Assembly: GCA_934394985.1 (NCBI GenBank) | Contig: CAKRRF010000002.1 | Span: 66,576 to 130,575 of the forward strand | Origin: an uncultured Marvinbryantia sp. | Lineage (GTDB): Bacteria; Bacillota; Clostridia; Lachnospirales; Lachnospiraceae | DNA: 64,000 nt | Direction of reading: 5' to 3' | Shown here: positions 24,849-33,154 of the stretch, in pieces | How positions within the stretch are numbered: the stretch's first letter is position 1 | Layout: each line of letters begins with the position of its first letter | The notes under the pieces: model-generated | The model's database searches: none | The model's input: only the letters and a program-made list of their open reading frames with translations | Told to the model about the DNA's origin: nothing | Program-made: the position numbers and the translations under genes

Positions 24849-26288
24849 ATGGCAAAGGAAAAGAAACTTGTGGAATCCATTACTTCCATGGAAGAGGATT
24901 TTGCACAATGGTACACAGACGTTGTAAAAAAAGCTGAGCTGACAGACTATACAAGTGTAAAAGGATGTATGGTGATCAAGCCTGCGGGATACGCGATCTG
25001 GGAAAACATTCAGCATGAACTGGACAGAAGATTTAAAGAGACAGGGGTAGAAAATGTATATCTGCCGATGCTGATTCCGGAAAGTCTTCTTGAGAAAGAA
25101 AAGGATCATGTAGAAGGATTTGCACCGGAAGTTGCGTGGGTGACTCACGGAGGACTTGAGCCGCTTCAGGAGAGAATGTGCGTACGTCCGACATCTGAGA
25201 CCTTATTCTGTGATTTTTATGCAAATGATATTCATTCCTATCGTGATCTGCCAAAGGTATATAATCAGTGGTGTTCTGTTATGAGATGGGAAAAGACTAC
25301 AAGACCATTCCTGCGTTCCAGAGAATTCCTGTGGCAGGAAGGGCATACAGCTCATGCGACAGCGGAAGAGGCAGAAGCACGTACGATTCAGATGCTGAAT
25401 GTTTATGCTGATTTCTGCGAAGAAGTGCTGGCAATTCCGGTTATAAAAGGACGCAAAACAGATAAAGAAAAATTCGCAGGTGCGGAAGCTACCTATACGA
25501 TAGAATCTCTGATGCATGATGGCAAGGCACTGCAGTCCGGTACCAGCCACAACTTTGGAGACGGATTCGCAAAAGCATTCGATATCCAGTATACAGATAA
25601 AGACAATACCTTAAAATATGTGCATCAGACATCCTGGGGTATGACTACTCGTATGATTGGTGCGATTATTATGGTACACGGGGATAACAGCGGACTGGTT
25701 CTGCCTCCGAGAATTGCACCGGTGCAGGCTATGGTGATTCCGATTCAGCAGAAGAAGGAAGGGGTTCTGGAGAAGGCAGCAGAAGTAAAAGAAGTATTGC
25801 TCAAAGCAGGCATCCGTGCCAGAATGGATGATTCTGACAAGAGTCCTGGATGGAAGTTCTCTGAGAGTGAAATGCGTGGTATTCCGGTACGTATTGAATT
25901 GGGACCAAAGGATATCGAGGCAGGTCAGGCAGTGATCGTTCGCCGTGATACCAGAGAAAAGATCACAGTATCACTGGAAGAACTGACTGCAAGAGTAGCA
26001 GAGGTTCTGGAAACTATGCAGAAAGATATGCTGGAGCGGGCAAGAACACACAGAGAGACCCATACTTATACGGCAAAGACTCTGGATGAATTCAAAGAGA
26101 TTGCTGATCATAAACCTGGATTTATTAAAGCTATGTGGTGTGGAGATCAGGCATGTGAAGATGCATTAAAGGAAGAAGCAGGAGTGACATCCCGTTGCAT
26201 TCCATTTGAACAGGAAGAGATTACCTGTGAATGTATTTACTGTAAGAAACCGGCCAAAGCTATGGTATACTGGGGTAAGGCATACTAA
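24849..26288 (+). CDS. proS: Prolyl-tRNA synthetase, archaeal/eukaryotic-type
   Basis: Charges tRNA-Pro. The 479-residue length, absence of the bacterial editing insertion, and the C-terminal cysteine-containing extension ([13 protein letters not shown], ending WGKAY) identify the short archaeal/eukaryotic-type ProRS found in many Clostridia. Class II motif 2 is seen in [21 protein letters not shown] 24849 has GAGGAG at 24837-24842. It is monocistronic with its own promoter and terminator. The short leader leaves no room for a T-box. Confidence 0.95.
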   Translation: MAKEKKLVESITSMEEDFAQWYTDVVKKAELTDYTSVKGCMVIKPAGYAIWENIQHELDRRFKETGVENVYLPMLIPESLLEKEKDHVEGFAPEVAWVTHGGLEPLQERMCVRPTSETLFCDFYANDIHSYRDLPKVYNQWCSVMRWEKTTRPFLRSREFLWQEGHTAHATAEEAEARTIQMLNVYADFCEEVLAIPVIKGRKTDKEKFAGAEATYTIESLMHDGKALQSGTSHNFGDGFAKAFDIQYTDKDNTLKYVHQTSWGMTTRMIGAIIMVHGDNSGLVLPPRIAPVQAMVIPIQQKKEGVLEKAAEVKEVLLKAGIRARMDDSDKSPGWKFSESEMRGIPVRIELGPKDIEAGQAVIVRRDTREKITVSLEELTARVAEVLETMQKDMLERARTHRETHTYTAKTLDEFKEIADHKPGFIKAMWCGDQACEDALKEEAGVTSRCIPFEQEEITCECIYCKKPAKAMVYWGKAY

Positions 26289-26335
26289 AAGGCGTATTGA
26301 ACAAAAAAATAAAAGAAATCAGTAAAAAATAATAG

Positions 26336-26384
26336 AAAGCACACAATACTGTTGAATTAAAAGACAGACATTGTGTGCTTTTTT
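26336..26384 (+). terminator. proS terminator
   Basis: A perfect 12-bp stem AAAGCACACAAT/ATTGTGTGCTTT (26336-26347, 26370-26381) followed by a T run. Confidence 0.88.
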
Positions 26385-26401
26385 ACTATTTTCAGATATA
26401 A

Positions 26402-26419
26402 ATATGACAAATGTCATAT
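26402..26419. promoter_or_regulatory. 18-bp palindrome upstream of the sugar transporter
   Basis: ATATGACA-AA-TGTCATAT is perfectly symmetric. It ends 44 bases before the -10-like TATAGT (26464-26469), and the promoter has no good -35 box. That geometry fits an activator site. The NarL-type regulator at 32462 is the obvious candidate by neighbourhood; this is inference. Confidence 0.55.
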
Positions 26420-26463
26420 GAAAAATATTACAATGGACAGGTGAAAAAAGTTTAGAAAAACTT

Positions 26464-26469
26464 TATAGT
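26464..26469 (+). promoter_or_regulatory. Probable -10 box of the sugar ABC operon
   Basis: TATAGT, 36 bases before the start codon. The -35 region (about 26441) does not resemble TTGACA, which suggests dependence on an activator. Confidence 0.45.
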
Positions 26470-26505
26470 AGAGATAACAAAAAATTACTTGGGAGGTAAT
26501 TGAAA

Positions 26506-27435
26506 ATGAAAAGAAAAGTGGTTACAGCATTAATGTGCACAGCAGCTCTGGGAAGCATGATGGCTATGAGCGCAAGCGCAGAAGGAAAACTGATCGGTTA
26601 CACCTGTATGGATGGTACAAACCCATTCTTCGTTGCTCTTCAGGGTGCTATTGAAGAAGTAGTAGAAGAAAACGGTGATGAACTGGTAGCTATGGACCCG
26701 GCAAATGATTCCAACAAACAGATTGACCAGATCGAAGACCTGATTTCCAGAGGAATTGAACTGATGTTTGTAAACCCAGTAGATGCTGATGGTATCATTC
26801 CTGGACTGGATATGTTAAAAGAAGCAGAGATTCCAATGTTTGGTTTTGATACACAGGTTGGCGATATGAGCTATCTGGTATCTTACGCTGGATCCGATAA
26901 CTACAACGCAGGTTTTGTTTGTGGTGAAGACCTGGCTAAGAAGCTTCCTGACGGAGGAGATATCCTGGTACTTGATTCTCCTACTATGCAGTCTGTAACA
27001 GACAGAACAAACGGATTTATGGATGCAATCAAAGAATCTGGTGTAGAATTTAACGTAGTTGGACAGCAGGATGCTCAGGGTAACCAGCAGGTTGCTAACG
27101 AAAAAGCTACTGACCTTCTGACAGCTAACCCAGATGTAGTTGCTATCTTTGGCGGAAATGACCCGACAGCTCTTGGTGCATACGCAGCAGCCGATGCAGC
27201 AGGTGTTACCCCTCTGATCTATGGTGTTGACGGATCACCGGACGTAAAAGCTCTTCTGAAAGATACTATGATTGAAGGTACCGGAGCACAGTCCCCAATT
27301 ACAATTGGTAAGACAATTGCTGAAACAGCTTACAAATGGTTAGATGGCGAAGAAGTAGAAGAATTTATTCCAATCGAAACTTTCCTTGTAACAGCTGATA
27401 ATGTAGATGATTACGGTACAGACGGATGGCAGTAA
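26506..27435 (+). CDS. Sugar ABC transporter substrate-binding protein (RbsB-like, CUT2)
   Basis: A 309-residue exported binding protein. The signal peptide (basic MKRK, a hydrophobic core, cleavage near SASA-EGK at about residue 25) has no lipobox. The mature part has the periplasmic-binding-protein type 1 pattern of ribose/galactose/xylose binders: NPFFVALQGAIEE, DQIEDLISRGIE, NPVDADG, GGNDPTALGAYAA and YGVDGSPD. ATG 26506 has GGGAGG nine bases upstream. The gene is separated from the ATPase gene by two hairpins that should make this protein the most abundant product. The sugar is not evident. Confidence 0.92.
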   Translation: MKRKVVTALMCTAALGSMMAMSASAEGKLIGYTCMDGTNPFFVALQGAIEEVVEENGDELVAMDPANDSNKQIDQIEDLISRGIELMFVNPVDADGIIPGLDMLKEAEIPMFGFDTQVGDMSYLVSYAGSDNYNAGFVCGEDLAKKLPDGGDILVLDSPTMQSVTDRTNGFMDAIKESGVEFNVVGQQDAQGNQQVANEKATDLLTANPDVVAIFGGNDPTALGAYAAADAAGVTPLIYGVDGSPDVKALLKDTMIEGTGAQSPITIGKTIAETAYKWLDGEEVEEFIPIETFLVTADNVDDYGTDGWQ

Positions 27436-27473
27436 GCCGACAGGCATTTTCGAAAATCTGATAACGAGGTGAC

Positions 27474-27508
27474 AAAGGGCTTTGCTCCTTAAGCGGGCAG
27501 AGCCTTTT
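27474..27508 (+). terminator. Intercistronic attenuator hairpin
   Basis: The arms at 27474-27487 and 27495-27508 pair over 14 positions with two G-U pairs and one mismatch; the 3' arm ends in T4. Partial termination here would lower ATPase and permease relative to the binding protein. Confidence 0.55.
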
Positions 27509-27540
27509 CCATGACACGAAAGAATTTCGTGTCATGGAAA
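27506..27540 (+). other. Perfect 16-bp intercistronic hairpin
   Basis: The arms at 27506-27521 and 27525-27540 are exact complements around a 3-base loop, with no T tail. It overlaps the end of the previous hairpin by three bases, so the two may be alternative structures. A 3'-end-protecting role for the binding-protein mRNA is likely. Confidence 0.6.
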
Positions 27541-27569
27541 GTATGAAAAAAGACAGGTGGTGGCGATTA

Positions 27570-29054
27570 GTGAGTGAAAAATACTTACTGGAAATGAAGG
27601 GTATTAGCAAATCCTTCCCTGGAGTTAAGGCTCTGCAGAATGTAAACCTTCAGCTGAAAGCGGGAGAAGTACATGCACTTCTTGGAGAAAACGGAGCAGG
27701 CAAATCAACGCTGATAAAAGTATTGGGTGGTATTTATCATGCGGAAGAGGGCGAGATTTTCATTGATGATCAGAAAGTAGAGATCAATGATGTAGTGACA
27801 GCCCGTCAGGCAGGTGTTTCCATTGTGCATCAGGAACTGGTACTGGTGCCATATATGACTGTTGCAGAAAATATTTTCCTCGGACGTGAACCGGGTACAA
27901 AGATGAATGTAGACCGTGTTAAGATGTCCAGAGATGCACAGGAACTGTTGGATGCTTATGAGATGAATATCAATGCTGATACATTGGTTGAAAAGCTGAC
28001 AATCGCCCAGCAGCAGATGGTCGAGATCGTAAAAGCTATTTCATTTAATTCCAAAATTCTGGTTATGGATGAACCGACATCATCCATATCTGATAAAGAA
28101 GTCGGTTTCTTATTTGAGACAATGCGTACTCTGACAGCAAAAGGAGTAGGTATTATTTATATTTCTCATAAGATGAGTGAACTGGAAGAAATCTGTGACC
28201 GCGTTACTGTTATGCGAGACGGACAGACAGTAGGTACCAGAGTGGTAAAGGAGACGAATAAAGATGCTCTGATTGCCCTGATGGTAGGACGTGAGTTGAC
28301 AAATTATTATACAAGAGATTTCCTGGAGCCTGGAGAAGTGGTGCTGAAATGTGAGCACATCTCTGATGGAAAGATGGCGCAGGATGCCAGCTTTGAGCTC
28401 CGTAAGGGAGAAATCGTCGGTTTTGCCGGCCTGGTAGGTGCAGGACGAAGCGAAACGATGAAGGCAGTCTTCGGACTGGCCGAACATATGACCGGAGATG
28501 TGTATGTAAAAGGAAAGAAAGTAAAGATCAAATCTCCGGTAGATGCATTAAAATATGGAATTGCACTGGTTCCGGAAAGTCGAAAGGAAGAAGGACTTTA
28601 TAAGGTACAGAGTGTAAAATTTAATTCTACGATTGAAGTACTGGGAGAATTTATCCGTCATCTTCATGTAGACAATAAAAAAGAAGAAGAGATTACTCAG
28701 AAATATATTGATATGATGGCAACTAAGACTCCGAGTCAGGAACAGGTGATCGGAAATCTGTCTGGTGGAAATCAGCAGAAAGTAATGATCGGACGCTGGC
28801 TGGCGACAAATCCGGAGATTCTGATTCTGGATGAGCCGACCCGTGGAGTAGACGTTGGTGCAAAAGCAGAGATTTATTCTATCATGAATGATCTGGTGAA
28901 AGAAGGTATGTCTATTATCATGATTTCCTCCGAACTTCCGGAAATCATCAACATGAGTGACCGTGTTTATGTCATGAACGAAGGACGTGTTACAGGCTGC
29001 CTGAATCATGAGGAAGCAGAGCAGGAAGCAATCATGCAGCTGGCGGCAAAATAA
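27570..29054 (+). CDS. Sugar ABC transporter ATP-binding protein (RbsA/MglA-like)
   Basis: Double ABC ATPase of a CUT2 transporter, 494 residues. The first domain has Walker A GENGAGKST and an LTIAQQQMVEI signature. The second has the degenerate P-loop GLVGAGRSE usual for this family and the signature LSGGNQQKV, then Walker B ILILDEPTRG. GTG 27570 is taken as the start, with AGGTGG nine bases upstream; the open frame back to 27534 lies in the hairpin and has no ribosome site. It is followed 36 bases later by the permease. Confidence 0.94.
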   Translation: MSEKYLLEMKGISKSFPGVKALQNVNLQLKAGEVHALLGENGAGKSTLIKVLGGIYHAEEGEIFIDDQKVEINDVVTARQAGVSIVHQELVLVPYMTVAENIFLGREPGTKMNVDRVKMSRDAQELLDAYEMNINADTLVEKLTIAQQQMVEIVKAISFNSKILVMDEPTSSISDKEVGFLFETMRTLTAKGVGIIYISHKMSELEEICDRVTVMRDGQTVGTRVVKETNKDALIALMVGRELTNYYTRDFLEPGEVVLKCEHISDGKMAQDASFELRKGEIVGFAGLVGAGRSETMKAVFGLAEHMTGDVYVKGKKVKIKSPVDALKYGIALVPESRKEEGLYKVQSVKFNSTIEVLGEFIRHLHVDNKKEEEITQKYIDMMATKTPSQEQVIGNLSGGNQQKVMIGRWLATNPEILILDEPTRGVDVGAKAEIYSIMNDLVKEGMSIIMISSELPEIINMSDRVYVMNEGRVTGCLNHEEAEQEAIMQLAAK

Positions 29055-29090
29055 AATAGTAAATCATACGTATTTTAAGGAGGAAACATT

Positions 29091-30062
29091 ATGGCATCCA
29101 GAGCAAAAAATGGAATCGTCAAATATTTTAAAGACAATATTGGTATTATCATTGCATTGATTGCAATGTGCGTATTTATGGTAGTTTATCCAAAGACAAG
29201 AACAACATTTATGACACCAAAGAACTTATTCAATATTCTTCGTCAGAATGCATCGAATATGTTCCTGGCAACCGGTATGACTATGGTCATCATCCTTGGT
29301 GGAATCGAACTTTCTGTTGGTTCAGTTATCGCTCTTTCCGGATGTGTGGCAGCAGGATCAGTAGTATACTTCCATCTTCCGATCGTAGTGGGATTTATTC
29401 TTGCTGTTCTGGTAGGTGCACTGGTAGGTGTATTTAACGGATTTGTAATCTGTAAAACAGATATTCCGCCTTTCATCGTAACGCTGGCATCTATGAACAT
29501 TGCAAAAGGTATTGCACTGGTTATCACAGGCGGTGCTCCGATTCGTTGTATGGAGCCACTGTTTAAATGGCCGGGTGCCGGTTATATCGGACCGTTTCCA
29601 GTGCCGGCAGTACTGATGATTATTATTTTCATCATTGCAGTATTTATGGTAAACAAAACACAGCTTGGACGTCATATCTATGCAGTAGGTGGTAACGCAC
29701 AGGCAGCGAAATTCTCAGGTATCAATGTAGAAAAAGTAAAATTCATTGTGTATACATACACAGGAATCATGGCTGGTATCGCAGGTGTTATCATTGCATC
29801 CCGTCTGTATTCCGGACAGCCGACTGCCGGTGATGGCGCAGAAATGGATGCCATCGCAGCCGTAGTAGTAGGTGGTACATCCATGAGTGGTGGTTCCGGT
29901 ACACTGGGCGGTACACTGATCGGTGTACTGATCATCGGTATCCTGAACAACGGTCTGAACCTGATGGGTGTAGACTCCAACTGGCAGTATATTGTAAAAG
30001 GTCTTGTAATTCTGCTCGCAGTATACGTAGACTGGATAAGAAATAAAAAAGCAGGAAGATAA
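29091..30062 (+). CDS. Sugar ABC transporter permease (RbsC-like)
   Basis: A 323-residue integral membrane protein with about 8-10 hydrophobic helices. Family marks include TGMTMVIILGGIELSVGS near residue 60 and the coupling region MDAIAAVVVGGTSMSGGSGT near the C-terminus. AAGGAGG precedes ATG 29091. It completes the CUT2 set of binding protein, ATPase and permease and is closed by a strong terminator at 30080. Confidence 0.94.
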   Translation: MASRAKNGIVKYFKDNIGIIIALIAMCVFMVVYPKTRTTFMTPKNLFNILRQNASNMFLATGMTMVIILGGIELSVGSVIALSGCVAAGSVVYFHLPIVVGFILAVLVGALVGVFNGFVICKTDIPPFIVTLASMNIAKGIALVITGGAPIRCMEPLFKWPGAGYIGPFPVPAVLMIIIFIIAVFMVNKTQLGRHIYAVGGNAQAAKFSGINVEKVKFIVYTYTGIMAGIAGVIIASRLYSGQPTAGDGAEMDAIAAVVVGGTSMSGGSGTLGGTLIGVLIIGILNNGLNLMGVDSNWQYIVKGLVILLAVYVDWIRNKKAGR

Positions 30063-30079
30063 ATCAGGCAGCCAATGGC

Positions 30080-30125
30080 AGCCAACGGGTCGGTACAAAC
30101 TCCGGCTCCGTTGGCTGTTTTTCTT
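30080..30125 (+). terminator. Terminator of the sugar ABC operon
   Basis: The stem AGCCAACGG/CCGTTGGCT (30080-30088, 30108-30116) is extended inward by CGG/CCG, and followed by GTTTTT and more T-rich sequence. Confidence 0.88.
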
Positions 30126-30191
30126 TCTTTTTTGAAAAAAATTGATTATAATAGCATTGAAATATACAGATGGTTTATTCAGGGAGTGTAT

Positions 30192-31148
30192 ATGAACAGA
30201 AAAATGATAATCGCAGCAGGGCTGGCAGCGTTGTCTGTCTCGCTGACAGGCTGCAACGCAGCAGAGGTCGCAGAAGAAGAACATGATCCGAGAATATTCG
30301 GTGCTACTTATATGACAAGAAATAATCCATATTTTGATGTGCTGCATGAGGCAATTGAAAATGTAGTGGAAGGAAATGGGGATATTGTGATCTCCAGAGA
30401 TCCATGTCAGGATCAGGAAAAGCAGAATGGACAGATCATGGAGATGCTGGACGAAGGAATTGAAGTGTTGTTTTTGAATCCGGTGGACTGGGAAACAGTA
30501 GAACCGGCACTGGAAGCATGCAGGGAGAAGAATGTCATTGTTATCAACATGGATACAGTAGTAAAGAAGCGGGATTACGTAGCGTCTATCATTGAGACAG
30601 ATAACTATGAAGCCGGACGGCAGTGTGCGCAGGATATGATGCAAAGAAAAGAGGAAGCGCGGATTGTGGTATTGGATAATCCAACGCAGACATCCATATC
30701 AGACCGTGTAAAGGGATTTATAGATACGATTGCTGTATCGGAACATTCGGAAAAATACAGAGTAGTGGCGCGAAAATGCGGACAGGGAGAATTTGAGGTT
30801 GGAGCAGAAGCCATGGCATCAATACTGGAGAGAGGTGTGCAGCCGGATGTGGTGCTGGGCGGAAATGATCCTTCGGCATTGGGTGCATTGGCCGCACTGC
30901 AGCAGTATCATAAAGAAGGGGTACTGATTTATGGAATTGACGGCTCTCCTGACTTTAAATCCATGCTGGATCTGGGGTATGTGACCGGAACCAGCGGACA
31001 GGATCCCAAACAGATCGGAGAAGTGGCAGTTCAAACCGCCTATGACTGTCTGGAAGGGAAAGAAGTGGAAAAATATATCAGCATTGAACCTTATATGATT
31101 ACTCAGGAAAATCTGAGTGACTACGAGATCAGCAGCTGGGGCAGATAG
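30192..31148 (+). CDS. Lipoprotein sugar-binding protein, probable sensor subunit
   Basis: A 318-residue lipoprotein: the signal ends with lipobox LTGC, so it is tethered on the outer face of the membrane. It is a paralogue of the binding protein at 26506 (shared NPVD, GGNDPSALGAL and YGIDGSPDFK). It lies outside the transporter operon, after a terminator, and directly before a histidine kinase and response regulator. In Clostridium beijerinckii a comparable binding protein, XylFII, presents xylose to the LytS kinase; a sensing role is therefore more likely than transport. ATG 30192 has AGGGAGTG upstream; a TATAAT at 30147-30152 may be its promoter. Confidence 0.85.
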   Translation: MNRKMIIAAGLAALSVSLTGCNAAEVAEEEHDPRIFGATYMTRNNPYFDVLHEAIENVVEGNGDIVISRDPCQDQEKQNGQIMEMLDEGIEVLFLNPVDWETVEPALEACREKNVIVINMDTVVKKRDYVASIIETDNYEAGRQCAQDMMQRKEEARIVVLDNPTQTSISDRVKGFIDTIAVSEHSEKYRVVARKCGQGEFEVGAEAMASILERGVQPDVVLGGNDPSALGALAALQQYHKEGVLIYGIDGSPDFKSMLDLGYVTGTSGQDPKQIGEVAVQTAYDCLEGKEVEKYISIEPYMITQENLSDYEISSWGR

Positions 31149-31164
31149 AAAAGAGGGGACAGAC

Positions 31165-32469
31165 ATGAATGAAGAAAAAGATAAAACAGCCATATTGCTT
31201 CAGGGAGCCATGCTGGCTTTGAATGTACTGGCAGTATCCTTTCTGTCTGTTTTTATCTATATGACAACCAGAAAAATTATTGCCCACTATGATGCCAGAA
31301 GCTTTCTGGATGGAGTGGCGACAATTCCACAAAGTCCGATAAAAGTGATGTATACCTGTCTGATCGGAATGGGGCTTCTGATGCTGTCGTTTCTGTTACG
31401 GCAGATGGTAAAAAAATATCAGCTTCTGATCTGCTTTCTGTTATTTGATCTGCTGATTTGCTTTATGATTATTTATACATTGAATTTTAATTATAACGGA
31501 TTGCTGCTGTTTTTGTTTGCTACGATGATTTCCATGGTAAAAGGCGGAAGGCTGAAGGTTGTCTTGGTGGCACTGGCCATAGGAGGCTATCTTCTGGCGG
31601 ATTATGAACTTCTTTCTATTTATACGCCGTTATATCATTTTGGCTCCTATGTACAGTATTATCCGGCCAATACGCAGCAGCTGATTTATGGAATCTATAA
31701 TATTCTGGTTTCTTTTAATATGGTATTATTTATTGTTTACTGCGTTTATGTCATCAATGCACAGCGTGGTACCATTGAACAGATTAATGAACTGTATCAT
31801 GAGATTCAGACTGCCAATGAACAGCTTCAGGAATATGCCAGTATGACTGAAAAAATGACTCAGACAAGAGAACGAAACAGGCTGGCGCGGGAGATACATG
31901 ACACGCTGGGACACACGCTGACAGGGATTGCCACTGGACTGGATGCCTGTCTTGCGTTGATTGATATCAGTCCGGAGCAGACAAAAAAACAGCTGCAGCT
32001 CCTGTCAGAGGTCAGCAGGGAAGGAATCAAGGATGTGCGCCGTTCTGTGAATGAACTGCGTCCGGATGCACTGGAACGGTTGAGTCTGGATGCGGCAATT
32101 CGCAAAATGATCATAGATATGAGTCAGGCCTCGGATGTACAGATTTATTTTTCCACAGAGGAAAAGCATCTGAAATTTGATGAAGATGAGGAGAATGCGA
32201 TTTATCGTGTCATACAGGAAAGTATTACCAATGCGGTGAGACATGGAAAAGCCGGTAAAATCTGGATTACCATGAAGCGGCAGGACGGAGAAATTCTGTT
32301 GTCCATTAAGGATAATGGTATTGGTGCAAAAGAAATCAAGAGTGGATTCGGAACCAAACATATAAAAGAAAGAATAGAGATGCTTCATGGAACGGTGTCA
32401 TTTGACGGAAATGACGGTTTTACTGTGACGGCACAGATACCGATACGATGGGGGGAGAATTATGATTAA
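31165..32469 (+). CDS. Sensor histidine kinase, NarL/LiaS type (HisKA_3)
   Basis: A 434-residue membrane kinase. Residues about 10-200 hold six to seven hydrophobic helices with only short loops, so ligand sensing by a large own domain is not expected. A coiled segment (EQLQEYASMTEK) then leads to the phospho-acceptor His in REIHDTLGHTLTG and an ATPase domain with VIQESITNAVRHG and DNGIGA. AGAGGGGA precedes ATG 31165. It overlaps its response regulator by 8 bases. The lipoprotein encoded just upstream is the likely ligand-binding partner. Confidence 0.92.
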   Translation: MNEEKDKTAILLQGAMLALNVLAVSFLSVFIYMTTRKIIAHYDARSFLDGVATIPQSPIKVMYTCLIGMGLLMLSFLLRQMVKKYQLLICFLLFDLLICFMIIYTLNFNYNGLLLFLFATMISMVKGGRLKVVLVALAIGGYLLADYELLSIYTPLYHFGSYVQYYPANTQQLIYGIYNILVSFNMVLFIVYCVYVINAQRGTIEQINELYHEIQTANEQLQEYASMTEKMTQTRERNRLAREIHDTLGHTLTGIATGLDACLALIDISPEQTKKQLQLLSEVSREGIKDVRRSVNELRPDALERLSLDAAIRKMIIDMSQASDVQIYFSTEEKHLKFDEDEENAIYRVIQESITNAVRHGKAGKIWITMKRQDGEILLSIKDNGIGAKEIKSGFGTKHIKERIEMLHGTVSFDGNDGFTVTAQIPIRWGENYD

Positions 32470-33139
32470 AGTATTGATAGCGGATGATCAGGAACTGATT
32501 CGGCAGAGTCTGCAGATTGTATTAAACAGTAAGCCGGATATTACGGTGAGTGATGTGGCTGAGGATGGGCAGGCGGTGATTCGCTGTGTGCGCAGGGAAA
32601 AACCGGATATTATCCTGATGGATGTACGGATGCCGAAGATGGATGGCGTGCAGTGCACAAAGATCATTAAAGAAAATTATCCTGAGGTAAAAATCATTAT
32701 TCTGACCACATTTGATGATGATGAATATGTATATAATGCGCTGAAGTTCGGAGCCAGCGGATATCTGTTAAAGGGCGTATCCATGGATGAACTGGAAAGT
32801 GCCATAAAAACGGTTTACAGCGGAAAAGCTATGATCAATCCAGATATTGCAGCAAAGGTACTTCGCCTTTTTTCACAGATGGCACAGACCGATTATACCA
32901 TACCGGTAGGAAGAAAAGGGGTAGAGGAACTGACCAGAACGGAATGGAAGATTATAGCGCAGGTAGGAACCGGTGCGTCCAACAAAGAGATTGCAGATGC
33001 TCTGAACCTGTCAGATGGTACAGTGAGAAATTATCTCAGTAATATCCTGAATAAGCTGGATCTGCGCGACCGGACACAGCTGGCGATCTGGGCTGTGCAG
33101 ACCAATGCTGCCAAGCACCTTGCAACAGAGGAAAAATAG
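32462..33139 (+). CDS. Response regulator, NarL/LuxR family
   Basis: A 225-residue DNA-binding regulator. The receiver is canonical: ADDQE acidic pair, phospho-Asp in ILMDVRMPKMDG, Thr in ILTTFDDDEY and Lys in GYLLKG. A linker leads to a LuxR-type helix-turn-helix (LTRTEWKII, ASNKEIADALNLSDGTVRNY). It overlaps the kinase gene, so the two form a pair. The 18-bp palindrome at 26402 before the sugar transporter is a plausible target. Confidence 0.94.
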   Translation: MIKVLIADDQELIRQSLQIVLNSKPDITVSDVAEDGQAVIRCVRREKPDIILMDVRMPKMDGVQCTKIIKENYPEVKIIILTTFDDDEYVYNALKFGASGYLLKGVSMDELESAIKTVYSGKAMINPDIAAKVLRLFSQMAQTDYTIPVGRKGVEELTRTEWKIIAQVGTGASNKEIADALNLSDGTVRNYLSNILNKLDLRDRTQLAIWAVQTNAAKHLATEEK

Positions 33140-33154
33140 GGTGGATAAAAAAGA

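Noticed and set aside
24737..24937. A 66-codon frame overlapping the proS start
   Set aside because: It lies in the proS leader and overlaps the synthetase in another frame; it has no proper ribosome site and an unlikely composition rich in Trp, Cys and Lys.
24621..25148. N-terminal extension of the DUF402 protein
   Set aside because: The frame is open, but the extension is antisense to proS and its leader, rich in Phe, Cys and His, and the good ribosome site lies at the internal ATG.
30075..30191. N-terminal extension of the lipoprotein binder
   Set aside because: It covers the terminator of the previous operon and would put a lipoprotein signal in the middle of the protein.
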